A DNA stretch of 64,000 nucleotides from an uncultured Neomegalonema sp. (lineage in GTDB: Bacteria > Pseudomonadota > Alphaproteobacteria > Rhodobacterales > Rhodobacteraceae). Positions 54,882 through 64,000 of the stretch are shown here, one piece after another. Where the stretch lies: NCBI GenBank assembly GCA_937995735.1, contig CALKIZ010000045.1, positions 1 through 64,000 of the forward strand, given 5' to 3'. Numbering within the stretch: position 1 is the first letter of the stretch; every line of letters starts with the position of its first letter. A model generated the notes under the pieces. It made no database searches and had not been told where the DNA came from. It worked only from the letters and a program-made list of their open reading frames with translations. The position numbers and the translations under genes are program-made.

Positions 54882-57800
54882 ATGAGCTCCATCCAAACCA
54901 TCTACCACATTGCAAGGTCTGGAGCGGCCTTCATACTCTATGCGCTCGCGCTGACTTTAGGCGCTATTTTCCCGGCACAGGCAGCAAATACGAATCTCGA
55001 CATCTCGGAAGAGGTCTTTGGCACTAACACCGCAGCGCGCATCAACGCAGAACTACTCGACAATGCGTATGGTCAGCAATTTCCGCTTGGCGCGGTTCGG
55101 CCTGACCTCTTCGAAGGTGGAAGCGGCTTGTCAGGGAGCAGGACCTTCTCTGGCGGCGGCGGCGGTAGTTACAGGGTCGACTGGCAGCTTGGCACAATTA
55201 ATGATTCCGGGCCGGGCACGCCCACCTCGACGGTCTTTACAAACGCAACGGGCGGTTCACCTGTCTATAACAGAAACAGCAATATCCAAGGCCGCGCACC
55301 ATCCCCGGACAGGACGGATACGCGGCTCTCAACAAGCGTGAATGACGCTGGTCTCAGCGCAGTCCGTTTCGATTTTTCAAGCAGCCCGACGCCGATTTCA
55401 CAATTCGGTATCTTCGTTGGCGATCTGGAATCGCGTGCGAATAATGGCACGGAAGGTCGGGTAATTCTTTATGATGCGGCAGGAAGTGTAATCGGCGATC
55501 ATCCTATCCGCTACTCAGGCACAGTGGTTAGCTCCGGCGGCACAACAACATATACTTCGGTAGAACCGGTTGGCTCTCCTTCGGGGGCGCAGAACAACAA
55601 TGCCGGCGACTGGGGCAATGACACGACAGCATTCCTTACAATCACGTCGGACATGCCTATTGCTGCGGCGGTGATACATGTCGGCGACGATGACCACACG
55701 ACTAACAATACCGGAACCACCGAAGAAATGGGATTGGTCGGCTTTCAGGTTCCGTCGATCGGAACACCTCGGGAGCTCGCATGTGATGGCACATTATTTC
55801 AGATTGCGAGCGCGAATTCGACGTTGAATGAGTTAACTTTCATAGCTTCCGGCACTGGTTTCGCCGCAAACCTTGTCAGTGTGGGGAGCGCAGGTCGGAC
55901 AATCAATGCCGGTTGGGGGTATAACGAACTCGATAACTATATATATGGCGTGCGTTCAGGGACGCGGGAACTCTGGCGGGTTGATGCAAATGGCATCTTT
56001 ACACAGATCACCACACTTGATGACTCTTTTGGCAATGGCAGTTTCGTTGGCGACATTCTCCCTAACGGAACCATGATCTACCGGATCAATAATACAACTT
56101 GGCAGCTCGCCGACCTCAGCGATCCGACAAACCCGGTCAACCTTGGCAGAATCTCATTACCTTCGCCGGGCGTTAGTACAGCAGACTTTGCGCTTAATCC
56201 GGGCGATGGACATATCTATGGCATACATGGAGGCACGGATCAGATATTTTACGTCGATGTCAGCGGCGGCGCGGGATCGGCAACAGTTGTTACTTTCGGC
56301 CCTGCCGTTTACAGTGGGGGTTATGGTGCAATCTGGTTCGACATCGACAACCGTATGTACATATACGACAACAATACGAACGAAATTTCGGTTGTTAATG
56401 TTGGTATAAACGGCAATGGCACAGGAAACTCAACGCTCCTGGCGGTCAACAGCACGGACGAGGGCGGCATCAATGATGGAGCGTATTGCCGGGGTCCGGC
56501 TCCCGTTCCACTCGGCAATATTTCAGGTGTCGTCTATAACGATGTCAACGGTTCTGACATCAGGGAAGCCTCAGAGGCGTCAGTGGGTGCAGGTGTTCTT
56601 GTGAGCGCGTATTTCGATAACGGGACACCCCTCGACACAAGTGATGACCGCTTCATCGGAACGACGGAGACACTGGCCGACGGCACGTATCTGTTCGATG
56701 GACTTGCAACCATAGAAACCTACCGGATCGAGGTCGACCCGACTGATAGCGACTTGCCGCCGGGGGCAACCCTAGGCACATCGAACCCGTTAGTGAATGT
56801 GGCTGTTTCTGCAAATACGGTCACAACGGGTCAGGATTTTGGCTTTGATCCGGGAGTCGCTGACCTGTCGCTGACAAAGACCGCCAATGTAACATCGGCG
56901 GCAGAAGGCGATACCGTCGTTTGGACAATCTCCATCACAAACGAAGGCAGTGGCGCGCCGGGAGGTGTGCGCGTCCTTGATTTAATTCCTAACAGCTTCG
57001 AATATATCTCAGATGATGCGCCGGCAGCTGGCGATAGCTATGATCCCAGTACCGGCGTTTGGGTTGTAGGTGAAATACTCGTCGGTGCGACGGAAACGCT
57101 CAACATCACCACACGCGCATTAGGCGCAGGAAATGAGACGAACTATGCTGAAATCATTTCAAGTTCTCTTCCCGACATTGACTCTGATTTCAATGTTGGC
57201 CGATTGACTGACGATTTGGGTGACAACCTACCTGATGATGACGAAGCCAGTTTTACAGTCAGACTAGGCCCTATGGGTACAATCTTGGCCGGTCGCATCA
57301 TCAACGACAATGGCGCGGGCAGCGGTACTGCGCATGACGCGATTGCCAACGGGACCGAAACAACATTGCAAGCAGCTCAGGTTTCACTGTTTGATTCAAC
57401 CGGAACTCTGATTGCGACACCCACTGTGCAAGTGGATGGAACATGGTCGCATACCCTCCCTCAAACCTTTACCGGCGAGATTCGGGTCAGTGCAGTGCCT
57501 CAGGGTGGATGGCTGTTGGTTTCTGAACAAACGACCGGTCTTCCAGCGACAACCAACGTGAACCCCTATGACGGGACATTCAGCTTCACGCCGGTAATGG
57601 GAGAAAATTATACTTCCCTCGATATCGGAGTGGTGGCCGAACCAACCCTCACGCAGAACCAAGTGATCAGCATCGCGGCAGGACAAGCCGTGGAAGTGCC
57701 ACATGTCTATACAGCGACGTCGACCGCCAGCGTCACCTTTGCCTATGTCGATACCTTATCAAATCAGGCGAACGCATTCAGCGCAGCGCTATTCCAAGAC

Positions 57801-58364
57801 CTCGGATGCAACGGAACCATAGATACACCGGTATCCGCACCAATCGTGGTGACCGAAGGCGCTCCCATTTGCCTGATCTCCCGCGTGTCTGCTTCGCCGG
57901 GAGCAGGCATCAACGCTCAACTGAACTATGGTTTGACCGCTACCACGCTGTTCACGAGCACGGCGGTATCGTCCATTGCCCGCAATGATGACATGATCCG
58001 CACAGGATCAGGGAGCGATGAGCTGACCCTGAGTAAGACTGTTCGTAACATCAGCAAAGGTACTCCTGAAGGCACGACCAATAGCGGGGACATCGGCGAC
58101 ATTCTGGAATACCGGCTAACCTTCTCAAATCCTGGGGTTGCACCAATTGTCAATATCACAGTGAATGACCGGACCCCCGCCTATACCGCACTCAGCAACT
58201 CCATTCCGCCATCTGTTGTCGTCGCAGGCGGCATTACCTGCTCAGTAACCGATCCGGCGTCCATGACTGCTGGATATGTTGGCGATCTTGAATGGACATG
58301 CCCGGGGACTTTCGCTCCCGGTCAAAGCGGATCACTGACATTTCAGGTAGAGATTTCTCCGTAA
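54882..58364 (+). CDS. Large secreted protein with SdrD-like and DUF11 domains
   Basis: A 1160-residue exported protein. A signal peptide (to about residue 36, FPAQAA) precedes an N-terminal region of about 500 residues rich in G, N, T and D that repeats short beta units (VDANGIFTQITTLDD). Residues about 546-660 form an SdrD B-like domain (ISGVVYNDVNGSD, ADGTYLFDGLATIETYRIEVDP), followed by DUF11 (LSLTKTANVTSAAEGDTVVWTISITNEGSGAPGGVRVLDLIP) and related domains; the C-terminus is another DUF11-like fold. No LPXTG, RTX or autotransporter signal is seen. Likely surface or adhesion function. The ribosome site is weak. Confidence 0.8.
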   Translation: MSSIQTIYHIARSGAAFILYALALTLGAIFPAQAANTNLDISEEVFGTNTAARINAELLDNAYGQQFPLGAVRPDLFEGGSGLSGSRTFSGGGGGSYRVDWQLGTINDSGPGTPTSTVFTNATGGSPVYNRNSNIQGRAPSPDRTDTRLSTSVNDAGLSAVRFDFSSSPTPISQFGIFVGDLESRANNGTEGRVILYDAAGSVIGDHPIRYSGTVVSSGGTTTYTSVEPVGSPSGAQNNNAGDWGNDTTAFLTITSDMPIAAAVIHVGDDDHTTNNTGTTEEMGLVGFQVPSIGTPRELACDGTLFQIASANSTLNELTFIASGTGFAANLVSVGSAGRTINAGWGYNELDNYIYGVRSGTRELWRVDANGIFTQITTLDDSFGNGSFVGDILPNGTMIYRINNTTWQLADLSDPTNPVNLGRISLPSPGVSTADFALNPGDGHIYGIHGGTDQIFYVDVSGGAGSATVVTFGPAVYSGGYGAIWFDIDNRMYIYDNNTNEISVVNVGINGNGTGNSTLLAVNSTDEGGINDGAYCRGPAPVPLGNISGVVYNDVNGSDIREASEASVGAGVLVSAYFDNGTPLDTSDDRFIGTTETLADGTYLFDGLATIETYRIEVDPTDSDLPPGATLGTSNPLVNVAVSANTVTTGQDFGFDPGVADLSLTKTANVTSAAEGDTVVWTISITNEGSGAPGGVRVLDLIPNSFEYISDDAPAAGDSYDPSTGVWVVGEILVGATETLNITTRALGAGNETNYAEIISSSLPDIDSDFNVGRLTDDLGDNLPDDDEASFTVRLGPMGTILAGRIINDNGAGSGTAHDAIANGTETTLQAAQVSLFDSTGTLIATPTVQVDGTWSHTLPQTFTGEIRVSAVPQGGWLLVSEQTTGLPATTNVNPYDGTFSFTPVMGENYTSLDIGVVAEPTLTQNQVISIAAGQAVEVPHVYTATSTASVTFAYVDTLSNQANAFSAALFQDLGCNGTIDTPVSAPIVVTEGAPICLISRVSASPGAGINAQLNYGLTATTLFTSTAVSSIARNDDMIRTGSGSDELTLSKTVRNISKGTPEGTTNSGDIGDILEYRLTFSNPGVAPIVNITVNDRTPAYTALSNSIPPSVVVAGGITCSVTDPASMTAGYVGDLEWTCPGTFAPGQSGSLTFQVEISP

Positions 58365-58536
58365 ATATGGATAGCGTTTCGCGCGACACCTAGGGCCTTC
58401 TGAATTCTGTATGAGTCAAAGAGCATCAATATTCGCACATATTCTGGCGGGAATGTTGGTCCGAATAAAATTCAGAATGCTTTAAATCCACAAACCATTT
58501 GCCAAGTGGCAGATTGGTTTTGTGTATTCTCTAACC

Positions 58537-59574
58537 TTAAGCTAGCGCCCTCGACCGCGCCGCCTCAAACGATGCCTTAGCGTTCCGCCATGCCGCACCA
58601 TCAGGATACGCACGCAATGTCGGCAGCAGTTGCGCAGCGAAATCTCCCGACGCTTCGCGCGGCAACAGGGATGGCAGATTATCAATCGCTGTCACCCATT
58701 TCCCCTCGGCAACCTCAACAAAAGGCGCAGTCCAAGGGGTCGGTGCATCATAGATCGGCAAAGGATTAAAGTCGGAAAACGGATCGCAGGCGACATCGGC
58801 AATCATCGACAACCGCGCATCGGGCAAGTCTTCAGGCCGCACTAATAGCAAACCCGGCCCGGTCATTAAGACACAACTGACCAACAGATCATGAGCCAGC
58901 AACCCCTCGCGATCCAGCTCGGCTGTCTCTGCCTTGTCCCAACAGGTCGGCGCAATCCCGACAGAGGCGAGCATGTCATACGCGCCCTTCCCTGATCGTC
59001 CCAAAGCACCAACGATAACGGTTTTAGGCAGCGGGTCTGTTGCTAACGCGGCAATCTGCGCCAGAAAGCCATCACGACTATCTGCAGACTGGACCCCGGT
59101 AAAAGGTCCATCAATGCCTTTGCGTTTCGCAAGCCACCCCCAAAGCCCAATCGCTGCCCCAAGCCATCCCGCCCAATATCCAAACGCAGCAACACGCTCT
59201 CCGGTGTCTCGGGTCAAGTATTCAAGATCGTAGAGCGATCCACCACCATGAGAAAACCGCGCCAGCTCATCCCGCCAGCCCTGCTGCTCTTTATAGACAT
59301 GCGCAAAATGAGCAAAGTGACCGCTTAAAATTGCGGGCGCAGCGGGCAGCTCTTTCACACCAAGGATCAGCGCGTCTGCAGGGGCTTCGGGCCATGCACC
59401 GGATGCAACCAATTCGCAGCCAACCTCTTTATAATCGGCGTCAGCAAACACACGCTTCTGACTCCGCTCAACCGTGATGGATGCCCCGCCCGCGATCAGT
59501 TCTGCTGCGCCTTTGGGTGTCAACGGCGTGCGGCGCTCTGTATCCCGCGCTTCATCCCGCAACCAAATTTTCAT
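58537..59574 (-). CDS. Saccharopine dehydrogenase (NAD+, L-lysine-forming)
   Basis: A 345-residue cytosolic enzyme of the LYS1/AlaDH superfamily that interconverts saccharopine and lysine plus 2-oxoglutarate. Signs are WLRDEARDTERRTPLTPKGAAELIAGGASITVE, HFAHVYKEQQGW, YDLEYLTRDTGERVAAFGYWAGWLGAA and the NAD region VIVGALGRSGKGAYDMLASVG. This enzyme is known in fungi and found in many Rhodobacterales. The ATG at 59574 overlaps the purN stop (ATGA), joining it to the pur genes, whose link with lysine breakdown is unclear. Confidence 0.87.
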   Translation of the reverse strand: MKIWLRDEARDTERRTPLTPKGAAELIAGGASITVERSQKRVFADADYKEVGCELVASGAWPEAPADALILGVKELPAAPAILSGHFAHFAHVYKEQQGWRDELARFSHGGGSLYDLEYLTRDTGERVAAFGYWAGWLGAAIGLWGWLAKRKGIDGPFTGVQSADSRDGFLAQIAALATDPLPKTVIVGALGRSGKGAYDMLASVGIAPTCWDKAETAELDREGLLAHDLLVSCVLMTGPGLLLVRPEDLPDARLSMIADVACDPFSDFNPLPIYDAPTPWTAPFVEVAEGKWVTAIDNLPSLLPREASGDFAAQLLPTLRAYPDGAAWRNAKASFEAARSRALA

Positions 59575-60212
59575 GAGGCAACCCCCGGATGGCAAACACT
59601 ATCAGGGACAACACCTTCAGCCAGCAGCACACGTTCATCGACAACGGGCGCAGCACCACTTGCAACCAGTTTTAAGGCAATCGGATAAAGCTCATGCTCG
59701 GCTTTCAGCACCCGCGCCGCCAAAACATCCGGCGTATCTTGCGCCGCTACAGGAACCACAGCTTGCGCGATGATGGGGCCTTCATCCACCGGCGCGCGCA
59801 CATAGTGAACCGTACAGCCATGCCAACGCACACCCTTTTCCAGCGCCCGCACATGAGTATCCAATCCCGGAAAGGATGGCAGCAAAGACGGATGAATATT
59901 AATCAGCTTATCGTGCCATTTATCCACAAACCAGGGCGTCAGAACGCGCATATATCCAGCGTTACAAACAAGCTCGACATCCGCCTCAACCAGCGCAGCA
60001 TCCATAAGGCGCTCATGCGCTTCACGGTCCATGCCTTTATGAGAAATCGCGGCGGTCTTGATCCCGCGTTCAGCGGCCCATTCCAAACCTGCGGCACTCG
60101 GATCATTAGAAATCACCAGCGCGACATCAGCCGGGAAATCACTTGCCGCACATGCCGCGATGAGCGCTTGCATGTTAGAGCCGCGTCCAGAAATCTGGAT
60201 ACCAATCTTCAT
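59571..60212 (-). CDS. purN: Phosphoribosylglycinamide formyltransferase
   Basis: A 213-residue enzyme of purine synthesis transferring a formyl group from 10-formyl-THF to GAR. Motifs: [12 protein letters not shown] (phosphate binding), [13 protein letters not shown] with the catalytic His, and [18 protein letters not shown] with the catalytic Asp. Coupled to purM upstream and the saccharopine dehydrogenase downstream by ATGA overlaps. Confidence 0.96.
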   Translation of the reverse strand: MKIGIQISGRGSNMQALIAACAASDFPADVALVISNDPSAAGLEWAAERGIKTAAISHKGMDREAHERLMDAALVEADVELVCNAGYMRVLTPWFVDKWHDKLINIHPSLLPSFPGLDTHVRALEKGVRWHGCTVHYVRAPVDEGPIIAQAVVPVAAQDTPDVLAARVLKAEHELYPIALKLVASGAAPVVDERVLLAEGVVPDSVCHPGVAS

Positions 60213-61255
60213 GGATAAACCACCGCGTCGCCATCCCGCGCAATGACCTCGCCAATACGAGAAACTGTCTCGCCCTCGCCTTCAAGCGCCGAGCGCACTA
60301 CCGCCTCAGCATCAGGGGAGACAACAACAACCATGCCGATGCCACAGTTAAACGCCCGCCGCATCTCGGCCTCTTCGACACCGCCTTGTTCGGCAATCCA
60401 ATCAAAGACCGCAGGCCGCTGCCAAGACGTCATATCAATGCGCGCGGCAAGATCATCGGAAAGAACACGCGGGATATTCTCGGTCAGCCCACCGCCGGTA
60501 ATATGAGCAAAGCTCCGCACCCCATCACTCGCACGCATCGCCGCGAGGCAGGATTTTACGTAAATTCTTGTTGGTGTGATCAGGCTTTCCGCGACTGTCC
60601 CTCCCCCAAACGGCGATGGCGCATCCCATGCCAAACCAGATTGCGCAACGATTTTGCGGATCAGCGAATACCCGTTTGAATGTGGTCCGGAAGAAGCCAA
60701 ACCGAGCAGCACATCGCCAACCGCCGCCGCACGGGGCAGCACAGCATCGCGCTCAACTGCACCAACTGAAAATCCGGCAAGGTCATAATCGCCGGAGGCA
60801 TACATTCCCGGCATTTCGGCTGTCTCGCCGCCGATCAAACCGCAACCGGCCTGACGACACCCCTCGGCGATCCCCTCAACAACCGCAGCGCCATGATCGA
60901 CGCTCAGTTTTCCGGTTGCAAAATAATCCAAGAAAAACAGAGGTTCTGCCCCCTGCGCCAGCAAGTCATTCACGCACATTGCGACCAGATCAATGCCGAC
61001 CGTGTTGTGAATACCGCTCTCAATCGCCACTTTCAGCTTGGTTCCAACACCATCGGTCGCCGCGACCATAATCGGGTCTTTAAAGCCAGCCGCTTTGAGA
61101 TCAAAAAGCCCGCCAAATCCGCCAATCCCGCCCATCATTCCGGGGCGTGCGGTCGATTTCACCGCAGGCTTGATTGTCTCAACAAACGCATTACCGGCAT
61201 CCACATCGACACCGGCATCACGATAGGTAAGCCCTGATTTGCTGTTCTCGGCCAT
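60209..61255 (-). CDS. purM: Phosphoribosylformylglycinamidine cyclo-ligase
   Basis: A 348-residue ATP-dependent ligase closing the imidazole ring in purine synthesis. It shows [53 protein letters not shown] and [16 protein letters not shown] use the ATG at 61255, six bases after GGGGA; an ATG at 61261 is possible. It overlaps purN by four bases. A hairpin terminator of the peptidase operon lies just upstream. Confidence 0.96.
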   Translation of the reverse strand: MAENSKSGLTYRDAGVDVDAGNAFVETIKPAVKSTARPGMMGGIGGFGGLFDLKAAGFKDPIMVAATDGVGTKLKVAIESGIHNTVGIDLVAMCVNDLLAQGAEPLFFLDYFATGKLSVDHGAAVVEGIAEGCRQAGCGLIGGETAEMPGMYASGDYDLAGFSVGAVERDAVLPRAAAVGDVLLGLASSGPHSNGYSLIRKIVAQSGLAWDAPSPFGGGTVAESLITPTRIYVKSCLAAMRASDGVRSFAHITGGGLTENIPRVLSDDLAARIDMTSWQRPAVFDWIAEQGGVEEAEMRRAFNCGIGMVVVVSPDAEAVVRSALEGEGETVSRIGEVIARDGDAVVYP

Positions 61256-61363
61256 ATCCATTCCCCGTTGACAGCGTAGCAAGACGCCATTGGAACACTA
61301 AGGGTGTGGCTATAGCACAGAGGCGGGTTTTGGAAGCCCGGTTTAAGCTGCCAAATGGAAGAT

Positions 61364-61391
61364 GCGCTCCCGGATTATTCACCGGGAGCGC
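61364..61391 (-). terminator. Terminator of the M16 peptidase operon
   Basis: GCGCTCCCGG-ATTATTCA-CCGGGAGCGC is a perfect 10-bp GC-rich stem lying 11 bases after the stop of the first M16 peptidase gene. On the minus strand it is followed by ATCTTCCATTT, a weak T-run. Probably ends the peptidase transcript before purM. Confidence 0.6.
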
Positions 61392-61401
61392 AGAATGTCA
61401 T

Positions 61402-62709
61402 TTACTCATCAAGATCGGTTGGGTTTCCAACGACGACGATGAATAAATCATCTGGTTTCAACAGGCGCTTTGCCACGCGGTCGACATCTTCTTTGGTCAC
61501 CGCATTCACCAGATCGTTCCGGGTATCGATGTAATCAATACTAAGATCAGCCGCCTGCAATCCTGCAAGATAACGAGCAATCTTGGCGTTCGAGTCAAAG
61601 CGCAGCGCAAAAGCACCCGTCAGGAACTTTTTCGCCTTTTCCAGCTCTTCTTCGGTCACGCCTTCATTGGCCAGCCGCGCCCATTCCGCACGGATCAGGT
61701 CAATGGATTGCTTCACGCGCTCGTTCGCGGTCGCCACGCCGCCCATGTAAAGACCGGCACGATCATACGGACTGAGATACGAATAGACGGAATACGCCAA
61801 TCCGTTTTTCTCACGGACTTCCTCGTACAAACGAGAGTTAAACGATCCGCCACCAAAAATATGATTCATCACATAAGCAATGATAAAATCATCATCACCG
61901 CGAAGAATACCTTCATGGCCCAGCATCACTGTGCTTTGTGGAATATCCGCCTGAATAAGATGGGTTCCGCTCACATTGCTCAGTTCAATCGGCGACCTGT
62001 CCAGCGCTTCACCCTCTGGCAAATCACCAAATGTCTTATCCAACAGCGGGCCGAGCGTGGCTGCGTCTATGTCACCAACGACACCAATCTTCATCCGTGA
62101 TTTAGCGACCATGCGGCCATAAGTCTCAACCAGATTATCGCGGGTCAGCGCCTTGATGCTCTCAGGTGTTCCCTTTGTTGGTCGGCCATAGGTCGAACCG
62201 GGGAACATCTGCTTAAACCACTCTGTCGCGCCTTGAGTGTCAGGGTTGACCAAATCGGACTTCATTCCTGAAAGAACCTGATCACGAACGCGATCAATTT
62301 GGCGCTGTTCAAAAGTCGGCTCGGTCAGCGCAATATGAAGCAGATCAAAGCTCTCATCCAAATTAGCAGTCAACGCCCGCATTCCAACGGTGAAATCATC
62401 CCGCCCACTGCTAAAACCAATACGCGCAGACAGATCTTCTTTTCGCAGCGCAAAGCCCTGCGAATCCATATCTCCCGCACCCTCTTCGATCAAACCAGCA
62501 GTGAGATAAGCAGCACCCTCTTGTCCCTCGGCATCGACATGCGCACCGCCTGCAAACATGATCTCAACCGCGACCATTGGAATGGCTTGTTCTTCAACCA
62601 GCCACGCTTCAATCCCACCGGGACTGATAACGCGCTGAATACGATTCTCTTCCGCATGAGCAAGCGGTGCAAAAAGCACGGCGGCAACAAAAGCAATCAG
62701 CGTTCTCAT
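61402..62709 (-). CDS. M16 peptidase family protein, inactive-type subunit
   Basis: A 435-residue exported member of the insulinase family. A signal peptide (residues 1-19, PLAHAE) is followed by the family fold with GGAHVDAEGQEGAAYLTAGLIEEG, NHIFGGGSFNSRLYEEVREKNGLAYSVYS and the C-terminal Arg/Tyr region. The zinc motif HxxEH is absent, as is usual for the regulatory partner in a two-gene pair. It overlaps the catalytic subunit by ATGA. Periplasmic, acting as a heterodimer (inference). Confidence 0.9.
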   Translation of the reverse strand: MRTLIAFVAAVLFAPLAHAEENRIQRVISPGGIEAWLVEEQAIPMVAVEIMFAGGAHVDAEGQEGAAYLTAGLIEEGAGDMDSQGFALRKEDLSARIGFSSGRDDFTVGMRALTANLDESFDLLHIALTEPTFEQRQIDRVRDQVLSGMKSDLVNPDTQGATEWFKQMFPGSTYGRPTKGTPESIKALTRDNLVETYGRMVAKSRMKIGVVGDIDAATLGPLLDKTFGDLPEGEALDRSPIELSNVSGTHLIQADIPQSTVMLGHEGILRGDDDFIIAYVMNHIFGGGSFNSRLYEEVREKNGLAYSVYSYLSPYDRAGLYMGGVATANERVKQSIDLIRAEWARLANEGVTEEELEKAKKFLTGAFALRFDSNAKIARYLAGLQAADLSIDYIDTRNDLVNAVTKEDVDRVAKRLLKPDDLFIVVVGNPTDLDE

Positions 62710-64000
62710 TCTGCAGCCTCCTTCTTCTCGGCATCCGGTCCTTTTAGAATCCCCGTCACCGAACGTTTACGGTCAAGAACCCTGCGGGCAGCATTCATAA
62801 CATCCTCGGCGGTGGTCGCTTCGACTCGGCCACGCCAGCCTTGAATATCCTCAATGCTCATTCCGATTGTCAGCGCAGCACCATATTCACGCGCCAGCGC
62901 ACGTTGGCTGTCTTGCGAATAGATCTCATCCGCAATCAACGATTTCTTGGATCGTGCCAGTTCTTCTTCGGTGACACCATTCTCAAGCAAATCTTCCAAC
63001 ATCCAATCGACAGCACCTTCAATAGCCGCCAGTGATGTATCGCCTTTTGGTCCGGCATATACGACGAACTCACCATGATCGCGTGCGAGACCGGAATAGT
63101 ATGCTCCAGCATAGATCGCCATATCAGCATCCCGTGTGAGAACACGCTGCATCCGTCGTGTAGACCCACCTCCAAGAATATCTGCAAGCAGGACCAAGCC
63201 TTCTGCCTCACCGGGTTTTGCCGTTATGTAGCTTGGCGCAAGGTATCCGCGCATAAACTGAGGCTGTGCAACACGGGGGTCCGTCATCGAAATGCGGCGC
63301 TCTGCAAGATGGGGCGGTTCCACACCGCGTATATGCTCCGGCAAATCAACCGATTCAATCTTACCGTAATACTTTTTCGCCAATGCCTCGACTTCGACCG
63401 GATCGACATCACCAGCAACAACGAGGATTGCATTCTTCGGAGCATAGAACCGGGCATAGAATTCGAGAGCATCTTCTTTCGTCAGCGCTTCAACTTCCGC
63501 CTTCCAACCGATAACCGGCGTGCCGTAGGGGTGGCCCAGATAAAGCGCAGCAGAGAATTGCTCGCGAAACTTCGCAGACGGCACATTATCCGTTCGCGTC
63601 CGACGTTCTTCACCCACCACATCGCGCTCGGCCTGCCAATCATCATCACCAACGACAAGATTACGCATCCGATCCGCTTCCATCTCCATCATCAACTCTA
63701 GGCGGTCGGCAGCGATATTCTGAAAGTAGCCGGTATAATCACGGGATGTGAAAGCGTTCTCACGACCGCCATTCTCGGCAACAATCTCAGAAAACTTCCC
63801 ATTTGGAAATTTCTCGGTTCCCTTGAACAGCAAATGCTCGAGATAGTGAGCAATACCTGTCTTTCCGGGCGTTTCGTCTGCTGACCCGACTTTATACCAG
63901 ACCATGTGTGTGACGACAGGCGCACGGTGATCTTCGATCACCACACCGCGCATTCCATTATCGAGTTCAAAACTTGTAACTACAGGTTCAGCAAGCGCGG
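62706..64000 (-). CDS. M16 zinc peptidase, catalytic subunit (5' end outside window)
   Basis: At least 431 residues; the start, with the presumed signal peptide, lies beyond base 64000. The zinc motif HYLEHLLFKG (HxxEH) is present with the distant Glu in WQAERDVVGEERRTRTDN, and RR-F/Y substrate residues near the C-terminal half (GGGSTRRMQRVL). It forms a pair with the inactive-type gene downstream. Bacterial M16 pairs digest peptides in the periplasm. Confidence 0.92.
   Translation of the reverse strand, partial: ALAEPVVTSFELDNGMRGVVIEDHRAPVVTHMVWYKVGSADETPGKTGIAHYLEHLLFKGTEKFPNGKFSEIVAENGGRENAFTSRDYTGYFQNIAADRLELMMEMEADRMRNLVVGDDDWQAERDVVGEERRTRTDNVPSAKFREQFSAALYLGHPYGTPVIGWKAEVEALTKEDALEFYARFYAPKNAILVVAGDVDPVEVEALAKKYYGKIESVDLPEHIRGVEPPHLAERRISMTDPRVAQPQFMRGYLAPSYITAKPGEAEGLVLLADILGGGSTRRMQRVLTRDADMAIYAGAYYSGLARDHGEFVVYAGPKGDTSLAAIEGAVDWMLEDLLENGVTEEELARSKKSLIADEIYSQDSQRALAREYGAALTIGMSIEDIQGWRGRVEATTAEDVMNAARRVLDRKRSVTGILKGPDAEKKEAAE

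Overview
The window is chromosomal DNA of an alphaproteobacterium. Evidence: an Aap-type general amino-acid ABC transporter (aapJQMP), the DUF1013 cell-cycle regulator TrcR, an ATP-type PEP carboxykinase, GcvA-type LysR regulators, a heparinase II/III gene beside ftsY/ispZ, and an NAD saccharopine dehydrogenase of the LYS1 type. The saccharopine dehydrogenase and the intergenic sequence style lean towards Rhodobacterales or a related marine group, but order level is inference. Base composition looks moderate, near 50-55% G+C by eye. I recognised no rRNA, tRNA, CRISPR array or transposase.

Layout. 1-8.5 kb: the end of a CurA-like reductase, a Rieske oxygenase, an AT-rich unknown protein, and the histidine genes split on two strands (hisE, hisH minus; hisA, hisF plus, with an MFS transporter between hisA and hisF), then an FMN reductase. 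8.7-16 kb: a seven-gene minus-strand operon joined by ATGA overlaps. It holds three different Rieske fusions (Rieske + ThDP enzyme, haem-binding membrane domain + Rieske, Rieske + FMN/3Fe-4S glutamate-synthase domain), three small membrane or anchored proteins, and a Na+/H+ antiporter. This is the strongest candidate for an undescribed system. 16-20 kb: RNase T2, trcR, and cysK-moeB-DUF1761. 20-28.6 kb: aapJQMP with an oversized AapM and a clear terminator; divergently metC, an orphan modA and an SDR.

28.6-31.7 kb: a three-gene cassette (LysR, Fe/2OG enzyme, cysteine hydrolase) flanked by non-coding DNA carrying a shared inverted 14-mer; it looks acquired. 31.7-35 kb: a second LysR with its operator, a small unknown gene, glutaminase, a tiny lipoprotein and folA, the last two separated by a twin palindromic operator. 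35-43.4 kb: MscS channel, heparinase-like protein, ftsY, ispZ/yciB, and a flotillin with its NfeD-like partner. 43.4-54.6 kb: a degenerate palindromic repeat, an ankyrin protein, a CoA-transferase with a second Fe/2OG enzyme, a SWIM/SNF2 helicase, a repeat-rich secreted protein, pckA, an alpha/beta hydrolase and an enolase-superfamily remnant. 54.9-64 kb: a large secreted SdrD/DUF11 protein, then purM-purN-saccharopine dehydrogenase and a pair of M16 peptidases, the last running off the window.

How the genes fit together. The first 16 kb is unusually rich in electron-transfer proteins: four Rieske domains, an FMN reductase, a cytochrome b-like membrane protein and an antiporter. Nitrogen and amino-acid handling recurs throughout (aap uptake, glutaminase, his genes, cysK, metC, saccharopine dehydrogenase). 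Start sites were chosen from visible Shine-Dalgarno sequences and overlaps.
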